DNA from: Isoetes taiwanensis
Lineage: Eukaryota; Streptophyta; Lycopodiopsida; Isoetales; Isoetaceae
Length of the DNA: 64,000 bases
NCBI GenBank assembly: GCA_021234155.1
Contig: JAJEKV010000067.1
Span: 3,897,279 to 3,961,278 of the forward strand
Direction: 5' to 3'
In this document: piece by piece, positions 56,119 through 64,000 of the stretch
How positions within the stretch are numbered: the first letter of the stretch is position 1
Layout: every line of letters begins with the position of its first letter
Notes under the pieces: model-generated
The model's input: only the letters and a program-made list of their open reading frames with translations
Told to the model about the DNA's origin: nothing
Database searches by the model: none
Program-made: the position numbers and the translations under genes

Positions 56119-56865
56119 AAACGACACTCAGGGTGAAGAAAAGGGGGAACGCTTTCTGATGGCGGGAACCCAGCAGTTGGAAACTCATCCTCACGGGTAT
56201 GAGAATGGGGGCCATTATGATAGTTGCCAATGAGATCTTGGCGTGCCTGGAGAGCATCAGGAGTGTTGAGACCGATGGCAGGAACAGCATCAATGAGAAA
56301 TCCAGAGCGTACCATGTCTTCAAGGGCACTATGTGCTTCAGCAGGTACGAATTGGCATTCCATGAGAAGGCAGGTCTGGAGGCCAAAGGCACTGACGCTG
56401 GCATTCGGGTTGCAATAATAGATAGGACACTGCCGATTTAGAGAGCTTATCATGAGACATTTTAAAGCAGCACAGAAGCCTGCTTGTCGATGAACTGAGG
56501 GATCCGGTGAGGTGGCAGCATTCGCCAAAAAGGTATCAAGACCGTGTACTGCATGATTTGGCGTCTGCCAACCACGCTCATTGGGGATGTAGATCCAATT
56601 TTCTGTGTGGTCCAAGGTGGCACCATTCTCCCAATTTGAGCGTCGAACAAAACGCGGATCCTAGCGGAGGTCCGTGGAAATCTGAGGAGGAGTCCATCCC
56701 GCGTGGCCTTCCAGGACCTTGGTCCAAAAGGGAAGACGCCAGTCGGAGGTGAGAAACCGTGGGCGTGGAGGTACACCTAATGAAGCATATGGAGAGTGAA
56801 CCATGCCCGTGGGCGTGGGCTGCTGAGCCTGCTCCCTGAATTCACGAACAAGGGCCGGATCAAGA
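56105..56865 (-). pseudogene. unidentified ORF upstream of the minus-strand LTR
   Basis: One minus-strand frame is open from the LTR junction at 56865 through the polypurine tract, except for a single TAG at 56661-56663. Pieces: LDPALVREFREQAQQPTPTG, PRFLTSDWRLPFWTKVLEGH, TENWIYIPNERGWQTPNHAV, CQFVPAEAHSALEDMVRSGF. No zinc knuckle, protease, RT or integrase motif is visible. Its place just before the 3' LTR suggests either a gag-only (non-autonomous) element or an extra 3' gene. The upstream part was cut off by the insertion at 56866. Confidence 0.45.
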
Positions 56866-58425
56866 TGTGACGTTCCAGTATAACATACGATATGAATACG
56901 TATATTATACTGACACGTCACTAGTACATGTCGACGCAGACGACATGTACACGGCGACCGTAAAGGGTAGTACCCTAGGGTACGACCTTGTGAACCATTA
57001 TATTGCACATGTTAAAGCAACATGTGAATATAATCCCTTTTTGCCACGTGGCAATGACCCATTGACCAAAAAGGGACCAGCCCTAAATGCGTGGAGATAA
57101 AGGGGCATAAACCCTAAAAGGGAAACCCTTTCAGTTTTCAGCCCCTGAGTCTCGGATTGGAGCAGCAGAGGACGCATTTCCGCCTGAACGGAAGCAGAGA
57201 AGTCGGATTTCCTAGGTTGCAGCTCGATCCAAGATCAGCAGACTCGAGATCAGCAGCATGGACGCTTCAGGGGAGTGGGAACCGGCCAAGATGCGGGTGA
57301 GCAGTTGATTCGATAGGTAGATCCGAGTTATCAGGCCTCTTTCAGTAGGTTTAGCATTCATTCTTAGCTATAGGCGACCCCTACAGCCTAAGAATGATAG
57401 ACACTAACAAAGGAACCTAACCATGTATGATTAGGTAGATTAGAATAGATGTATTCTATTATTTTGAGTGCTGTTGTGATGATGTTTTGAGATTCTATGC
57501 GCCACTCTTGTGTATTGGGAAGGGGGGTAGAGACCCAGAGCCCAAGTAGTTGTATGATCATAGTTTTAGCCCATTAATTCCCAATTAATGCGGCCTGTGC
57601 ATAAGAGCCCGCCTGGCTGTGGGTGGCGGAGCTAGACCGGCTGACAAGGAAGGGCTTGTCTGATCACAGTTGATCCCTCTGGTGCGTAGCGACGGCCGGG
57701 GAACATTGTGGGCTAGGCCTAATACCCTGGCACTGCGTGCGGGCAGGGTATGGGCTCGACACCTCTTGGGTGATGTGTCATCTTCTAGGGGTTCAAGTCG
57801 TATACAAGTAGTGGCTCTCTAGCTCGCCCGTGATTGGCATGAACCTTCTGGAGGAGAGTGATCTCCTCCTGCCTCACGGGAGCTGGGGAGATGCAACCTA
57901 GTAGTAGCCCCTTTGGCTATGAGCCCGGCAGGCTACGGTCAGGCTCCAATACTTTTCAGCCTATCTGCAAAGTATGCACAGGAGGGGCGGATGGAGTGGA
58001 CTACCCAATGACCATGTTTCTATGCCAGCCCAATCCATTTGCCATGAATTCCGTCTGCATTGTTATCCGGAGACCCAAGCCGTCAGTCTTTCCCCAAGAG
58101 TCTGAGCCTGGGTAGGATTTCCCCATGTTATGTTGATGTACTGATGTGTTGTTGCAGCTACTGTGATATGGTGGACCACCCTTCGAGGTGGGTATGTTAT
58201 TGTTGATTGATGTCATGTGCTCATGTGTGTTTACGCTTCCGCAGCTAGATCGATCCCGAGGGAGACGGGATGAATGACACGTCCATTCTTCCCCGTCGGG
58301 TTCTTGGCCACCAGCAAGAGCCCGATGTTAGGTGGACGGCGATGTCAGCGAGCAGATGCTAGTTTGAGGGATGATCTCCAGCTTGTATACGATCGGGGCA
58401 TCGTATAGGAGCTGGGGCCGTCACA
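56866..58425 (+). mobile_element. 5' LTR of a chromovirus-related retrotransposon
   Basis: 1560 bp, starting TGTGACGTTCCA and ending GGGCCGTCACA with the same TGTGACG/CGTCACA ends as the LTR at 10770-12324. Internal blocks are shared (gcggcctgtgca, gggggtagagacc, tgcacaggaggggcggatgg). It is followed by a primer-binding site, which defines it as the 5' LTR. It is inserted into the coding region of the minus-strand element. Confidence 0.88.
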
Positions 58426-58426
58426 A

Positions 58427-58438
58427 TGGTATCAGAGC
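58427..58438 (+). promoter_or_regulatory. primer-binding site (initiator tRNA-Met)
   Basis: TGGTATCAGAGC, one base after the LTR, is complementary to the 3' end of plant initiator methionine tRNA, the usual primer of minus-strand synthesis in plant LTR retrotransposons. Confidence 0.92.
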
Positions 58439-58674
58439 TTTGATCTTGGCAGACCAAGATCGAGCACTGACCGTATTCCTATAGGAACTAACTAATCTAG
58501 ACATTCAGTCTTGGAGATAAAAGCCCAAGCACGAACCTCGAGTAGTGGAAATTTTTTTTTTCCCATGAATAAAGTTAATAACTATCTAGAATTAGGATAA
58601 TTAGAGAACATATTTAAGATGAAGTAGATTGAAGAAAGATCATCTAAGAAAGTCTAGCAAATTTTAGACACTTT

Positions 58675-59180
58675 TTGGCCGACACCTCCAAGGATGCGCC
58701 AGGAGCATGTTAGATCCAGACCTAACTGGTCTCTCGCGCATGCTTAGAGGGGTCACCCCATATGAACCCTAGAACTCGGCCTTAGGAGCCCCAAATTGTA
58801 AAATAAAAGATGAAATTCGCTTGAAAGACTCGAGTTATCTAGATTTGAGTGTTAAAACACAGAAAAACATTAAGTAAAAGTCATTTTGGAGCAACACCTC
58901 TAAGGATGCGCCAGACACTAGTTAGGTCATGACCTAACACCCTTCTCGCGTATGCTTAGAGGGGTCCCCCAAAGTAACCTTGGAATTTGATCAAAACTTA
59001 CTCAAATTGTAAAAGTAATGATAGAATCCCGCTTAGAATGCTTCAATTAGTTAGAAATGCATGTTAAATTGTTTAAATTGGATAAGTTTAAAGCAACAAG
59101 GGCCAACACCTCTAAGGATGCGCCAGGGCATAGTTAGGTATGGACCTAACACCCTCCTCGCGCATGCTTAGAGGGGTTCG
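58675..59180 (+). repeat. three leader hairpins repeated every ~212 bp
   Basis: Near-identical stem-loops of about 75 bp start at about 58681, 58893 and 59104. The outer arms are CCTCTAAGGATGCGC and GCGCATGCTTAGAGG; inside is a second palindrome (GTTAGGTCATGACCTAAC in the second copy). The spacing is constant. They lie in the untranslated leader between PBS and gag, where packaging or dimerisation signals of retroelements are expected. Confidence 0.85.
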
Positions 59181-59397
59181 AGTGAAATTGGTTGGAGAAG
59201 ACCTAGCTTCGATTCGAGATATGGAGGATTTCAACAACAAACCAAGAAAATAAGCAACTAGGCCAAACCCTAAAATTTTAACCCTATAAATTAGTGGACT
59301 TTTAGACCTCATTTTTAGGGTTTTTCAAGTTGTTTTTTCGAGCTCGTCCCAATAGGCGATCTTCGGGCGCCCTGATCCAAATCAATCTCTGCCAAAT

Positions 59398-59825
59398 ATG
59401 GCTAGGACGAAGCAGACCGCTCGTATGGTAAGCAACGACGATAGGCCCAGCGCCCAGGTCCTCGCCGCCAAGCAGAAACTCAAAGATGCCGAAGAGAGAT
59501 TGAAGGCCGACATGGAGAGGCGACCTAGATACTACCGGAATCTAGAGAAGAGGCGGAAGAAAGAGGAGAAGGCAAAGAAGAAAGAGGAAACGGCAAAGAA
59601 GAAAGAGGAGAAGGCAAAAAAGAAAGCACAGAAAGCAGCCGAGGAGGCCGAAGAAGATCAATGGCAGGAACAAAGGTCGAAGAACATGGAAGAAAAAGAC
59701 AGGAAGGGCAAGGGAGTGATGACAGAAGAGCCACCAAAGAAGAAGAAGAGGAGATCGGTCGGCATCGTCATCGGCGAACGACCCAAAGACGACCAACCCT
59801 CATCGTCATCAGAAGATTCAGGTAA
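59398..59825 (+). CDS. retrotransposon gag start with histone H3 tail mimic (truncated)
   Basis: The first good ATG after the leader opens MARTKQTARMVSNDDRPSAQ. Residues 1-8 after the Met are identical to the histone H3 tail (ARTKQTAR) and residue 9 is Met where H3 has Lys9. Because residue 2 is Ala, the initiator Met should be removed, which would place the mimic at the free N-terminus as in H3. P16 and Q19 also coincide with H3 numbering. From about residue 25 follows a highly charged coiled-coil-like stretch (KKEEKAKKKEETAKKKEEKA) and a basic cluster (PKKKKRRS, a possible nuclear localisation signal), then an acidic/serine part (PSSSSEDSG). The frame runs on to 59970 but element sequence ends at about 59825, where the 465-bp repeat begins; the capsid-like and zinc-knuckle parts are missing. 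Position after LTR, PBS and leader identifies it as gag. Confidence 0.75.
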
Positions 59826-60290
59826 TTATAGGTGTAATTTTGAGCTCACAATCAATGAGCGGCCTTATGACATCATAACATTAGAAGAACCAAATTGGCA
59901 TGCACCTAGTATGCGTAATATATACATGATTTTGCTGTCAATTTTTGCATGTAAGAGAAGGCCTAAATAATCAGTATGGACAGCTATTTTGTCAACCAAT
60001 ATCGTCAGCCATTTGTATATCACAATTGTATGTCACAATTCACAATTACAACCTTTGAAACACGTGGACTATAATGTCAAGTAATATCCATATATGCTGT
60101 TATTATAGCAAATCACTCCATTCATTGAATATCCTTAATAAGTTGTAAAAATAAGTTGCCCACATACAATAATCACGTAGACTATTTACATTACGACCAC
60201 ATGTTCCAAGAATGGAAATATAATTCTGTGGAAAATAAACATCCAAGGAGTCAAGCATGCTTGCATGCTTTTCGGATCATATAATAATAT
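59826..60290 (+). repeat. 465-bp direct repeat, right copy
   Basis: Partner of 55049-55513. The last 145 nt of the chimeric gag frame read into it, ending at 59970. Differences from the left copy are mostly single substitutions. Confidence 0.92.
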
Positions 60291-60426
60291 ATCTGCACTG
60301 ACCATAAAGAGTGATTTGAATACTTTACAATAATGTATCTGCACCAAGGTTTTTTTACCTGCTTCGAAGGCAGATAACAAATTTCCTTTCTAGTTGCATC
60401 GTGGCATGCATGCCACGGTTGCTCAC

Positions 60427-60974
60427 ATTAGGGTTTTTTTTTTAGATTAAAAAAGGGCCTTCAAAACATGCCAACTAAGCCAAATGAAGATCAATGAACT
60501 ACCAATCCGAAATCAGAGCTTGACGGGTCCAGTCAGCAAAACTGTTATAACTAAGTTACTGGATCACATTTTCTAGCATAACTTGATAGAAAAGTCCAAA
60601 TGAGCTTTCGTTTAGTGCAATAGATAGATCTCGTTAAGATCTTTCCAACCTTAGATGGTTTGCACATATTTTAACCACTTATGATTGTCAAAACTCCAAA
60701 AACTATGGTTTTTGCCATTTTTTACTATCCTACGGGGCTAAAAGATATGCACACCACCCAAGATTGGAAAGATCTCAATGAGATCTATCTATTGCACCAA
60801 ACAAGAGCTCATTTGGAATTTTCTATCAACACTTATGCTAGAAAATGTGATCCAGTGAGTTAGTTATAACTGTTTTGCTGACTGGATTACCAGTTCTGTT
60901 TTCTGATTGGTAGTTCATATAGCTTAGTCAGCAGTTCTTAGAAGGCCCTTTTATGATCTCAAAAAATCCCTAAT
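60427..60974. mobile_element. 548-bp fold-back element
   Basis: The two halves are imperfect reverse complements over nearly their whole length, from ATTAGGG...AAAAGGGCCTTC at the left end to its complement at the right. Long matching blocks include atcacattttctagcataa and gcaatagatagatct. There is no coding capacity. It resembles a MITE or fold-back transposon; a clear target duplication was not seen. Confidence 0.8.
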
Positions 60975-63121
60975 AAGAGCTCGGCATGTTATGAATCAGC
61001 CAAATGGATGTCTTATCCTCAGATCAGGTATCAGGATTTCCTTATTCTCAAGATATCCCGACCAAGTGATTTCATCTACATGCACTGCAGAAGACGATTC
61101 ATTCAGGGAAGTTTTGGTTTGTTATGCATCTGCCCGGTGCTATGCAAGCCCTTTCTTTCAAATCTTTTTCTGAAAAGTGTCATAAGATTGCTTTTTCCTC
61201 CTCCTATGATGGTTAGGCGATTTGCAGAGGATGTGCATTATTTGCAAAATTGACCCTCTTTAATGCAGCCAAGATTACAGAAGGAGCATATGCCTATCTG
61301 GATTCGTAGGTGAGAACGAACCCTAAAGAATACAGCTCTAATTTTGTCTTTTTAGAGCCTATTTAACTGTTCTTGAAATTTTGGTGTTTCCTCTTCGAGG
61401 TTCTAATACAACTAATTATTACATGTGCTTCTGGGTCTATGAATCTTTTGGTCTGGGTATTATTGAAGTCATCATTAGTTTCTTTGCAATGTGAAGCATA
61501 TGGTCTTTAAATTGACATCTTCTTACCAGAATAGAGGAAGCAAGTTTCGTCGGCATCTACTTTGCCATAAAGAGGGAAATAAATTTCGTCATTCAGGCCA
61601 TGAAATTCAGTAAGTAATTTGTTTGTACAAAAAACAACGCCATTCAGGGCTTCTTATAATGGGTTTTTCTGTTTAAGATCCAAAAATTAGGCATATTCGT
61701 ATTGCATTGCAGCCAGAAATGTGTTGCTACGGTATCTGACTATGTGAAGTGCAAAACAAATTATGTGCCTTAGTATCATATTTCCTTAATAACAAAACTA
61801 ATTTTGCTGCATAACTCTGGTGGGCCAAGTTGTTGTTCTTTCGAGGCAGGGGTTTTTTAATCCTAGTAGTAATGATTGTACTAGCCCATTGTATAGGTCC
61901 CATGACCTATTGGTCTCCGTGGACGTTAAAAAAACTATTCTATTCTATTCTATTTCAACTCTTTGTTAATGCAAGGAGCACTTTTGGGATTCGCAGGTGA
62001 CGAAATGCAGTTACAGAGGTATATTGTGTGTGGAATGAAGCCCTTTACATGGCTTCATTATGAAGAACATTTTGCAAGGGAGGGCATGAAAAAGCAGCAT
62101 TTTGAACGTGTTTTTTAGCTAGAGATTCCCACAGGCGCATAAGAAGAGTAAATATGAACTCATAATTTGCCTCAGGTAATCTCAGTCATTGCCTTGTGCA
62201 TTTCTAAAAGCACACTCAGTTAGAAAGCATCAGCTTTAGGTTTGCTTTGTGCATCTACATTCAGACAGGTGAGATGACATAAAGTCAAGTACAAACTGAA
62301 ATGCATAATGATCATGCAGGTTAGTGATGGAGTGAGGCATGTTTGTGTGTGTTCTTGACATGATTTCTTGCTTTACTATAGATGAACACTTGGGATGCCA
62401 ATGCATTGCTACAATCTTGACAATTGCATCTGAGAATAAATTACAAATTTGAGGAGTTCATTGGGGTTAGTTTTCTTTGCTATGCTAAAGTCATAGGATA
62501 TGCTATCGGATGTTATAATGTTATGCATGTAATGATAACAAGTAGAATCATGTCCGGGGATTTTGCTTACAGATGTTATAATGCAATGTATGTAAAGACA
62601 AGAATTAGAATCATAGTCGGTGTTTTGATTTAGGGATATATAGGTTGCCAAGTAGATCCATTTTAAATACATCTCTCATATAGTAGATGGGTTTACATTT
62701 CTCTCTTCTCTTGGTTCCATTTCTGAACCATCATGATTCATAAATTGGTGCAATTCTTTTAGGAGAAATGGATACAAAATTTGCAGCAAAATTAGCTCTA
62801 CATAGGTATATGCTACGTTGATACAATATGCATGAACTACAAGACATTTATAAAATGATAGTATGTGGGTCCATTTATAAAGGTCTATTTCTCATTTTAA
62901 GGCTATAAGAAATAGAACTCTGCTTGAGAAATTTGTGATTGCTTCATGCTAAATAACTTACCTTTGGATCATTCAGGAAGGATCATACAAGCTCATCTGT
63001 CCACAACAACAATATAAGTGCCAGGGTCAACAAACAGTGTAAGTACCATGGGCAATAGTATAAGTGCAACCGCCCATTTACAATCATTTGACTGCTGCTT
63101 AAATTTAGCCTCTTTATTTCC
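60975..63121. other. intergenic stretch with a SINE-like 3' end
   Basis: At about 61900-61965 ggtcccatgacctattggtc then tccgtggacgtt, an A run and (attct)n form a retroposon-like 3' end. Related ends in reverse occur at about 23880-23935 and 35145-35185, and a weak one at 25930. No gene is recognised in the rest. Confidence 0.45.
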
Positions 63122-63750
63122 AGTTTGCCCATAATGCAAGTTCTTTCTCACCTTGAGCACGTGTGAAAGTTTGCCCATAATAGAACTTCTTTCTCAACTT
63201 GGAAAGGCATGAAAGGCTGCCTATTTTTGAATTCGGGTTATTAATGACCAGTTGCTAAAATCAAGTAAATCTTAAGAATGTTTCTATCTTTTTCTTTGAG
63301 GTATGTGCATGCATTTGCATTTTTATATAGTGGTTATTGTTGATGCTCAGGACTGTTGAGGTTCTTTTATATATCTGTTGAGATTTTGAGTAGTTTTTGT
63401 GGAGCTTGATTTGATTTGGAGTCTGTGTTCTTGCTAATAAACCTATGCAACAAGTTGATTTGATGCTATGATATAGCACAGGCCGATGGCATTGCAGGAA
63501 CAAATCTGTCTAACAATTTGACAGTCTGTCCATTATGTAACTTCTTTCTCAACTTGGGCAGGCGTGAAAGTTTATCCATAATGTGACTTCTTTCTCAGCT
63601 TGGGCAGGCGTGAAATTTTACCCATAATGGTACTTCGTTCTCAACTTGGGCAAGCGTAAAAGGCTGGCTATTTGTGAATTCAGGTCATTAATGACTGAGT
63701 GGCTAAAGTCAGGTAAATCCCAAACATGTTTCTATCTTTTCATTGAAGCA
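63122..63750 (+). repeat. tandem repeat, about 45-bp unit in two blocks
   Basis: Units of the type gcccataatgtaacttcttt ctcaacttgggcaggcgtgaaa occur about twice at 63122-63215 and about three times at 63520-63660. Each block is followed by a shared tail (ggctgcctatttttgaattc to gtttctatctttt), so the whole block is also duplicated. Confidence 0.85.
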
Positions 63751-63757
63751 AAAAAAA

Positions 63758-64000
63758 TATGTGATTGGAACTCCTTGCATACCTTCAATAAGAAAAACTG
63801 CCATATTTTTTATCCATGCAAACTTGTTTCTCTGATTTCCTATATTCATGCAAACTTGTTTTCCTGATTTCATATATATTTGAATTGTTTGAGGATATTT
63901 AAGGTTCATGTATACATAAAAGTTACAAAGGAATAAAATGTAGTACAAAAAATTCCGAGATTTGCATGATTACAAGTTTTTCCTCAACAACCATTATACA
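63758..64000 (-). repeat. half of a 240-bp inverted repeat (partner 25655-25895)
   Basis: Reverse complement of 25655-25895, running into the window edge, so its true length is unknown. Confidence 0.88.

Noticed and set aside
58427-58438. tRNA gene fragment
   Set aside because: The match to initiator tRNA-Met is only the 12-nt primer-binding site next to the LTR; no cloverleaf.
59398-59430. A real histone H3 gene
   Set aside because: Only about the first nine codons match; the remainder is a charged coiled-coil-like gag and there is no histone fold.
59525-59796. Minus-strand ORFs of 70 and 84 codons opposite gag
   Set aside because: Leu/Ser/Pro-rich antisense shadows of the Lys/Glu-rich gag segment.

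Overview
The window looks like nuclear DNA of a land plant. The evidence is a chromodomain Ty3/gypsy retrotransposon, an iMet primer-binding site, Helitron-type ends, a hAT element carrying pieces of a plant-type PP2A B'' gene, nepenthesin-like aspartic protease relatives and GT-AG introns. Species cannot be assigned; nothing is clearly angiosperm-specific, and the DUF7869-type transposase relative would suit a non-seed plant. No complete, clearly functional host gene was found. The window is a mosaic of transposons, duplicated blocks and decaying genes. All function calls are from reading translations by eye.

Layout. (1) About 1.5-5.9 kb and 26.1-34.9 kb are two arms of an inverted segmental duplication. 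Each arm carries a truncated aspartic-protease-like ORF and a head-to-head small ORF. The right arm was later hit by a 4.2-kb hAT element (29027-33194) and a 448-bp inverted-repeat element (33467-33914); the left arm preserves the empty sites. (2) 8.3-12.3 kb is the 3' half of a chromovirus: RNase H, integrase, chromodomain, PPT and LTR. (3) About 16.0-20.0 kb and 38.8-41.6 kb are a direct duplication containing the same already broken gene. (4) 42073-54412 is bounded by a perfect 25-bp terminal inverted repeat and is visibly more GC-rich than its surroundings. It holds a decayed DUF7869-type transposase-like gene (-), an array of seven hairpins with covarying stems, about twenty short palindromes built on CTCGACT/AGTCGAG, and a frameshifted multi-domain gene (+) with a ParB/DGQHR-like domain, a divergent DNA-methyltransferase-like region and an FCP1-type HAD domain. 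(5) 55.0-60.3 kb is a nested set of LTR retrotransposon pieces between two 465-bp direct repeats. One piece keeps its 5' LTR, PBS, a leader with three repeated hairpins, and a gag start. (6) 60.4-64 kb holds a fold-back element and tandem repeats.

The two most unusual signals are these. First, the gag at 59398 begins M-ARTKQTARM. After removal of the initiator Met this is the histone H3 tail, residues 1-8, with methionine at the place of lysine 9, i.e. an H3K9M mimic. H3K9M is a known dominant inhibitor of H3K9 methyltransferases, and H3K9 methylation is a main plant transposon-silencing mark, so a chromatin-evasion role is a testable idea. The related element at 8.3-12.3 kb ends its integrase with a chromodomain. 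Second, the 12.3-kb TIR element pairs a ParB-like/methylase-like/phosphatase-like gene with a dense field of palindromes and covarying hairpins, some of the palindromes sitting inside that gene's introns.
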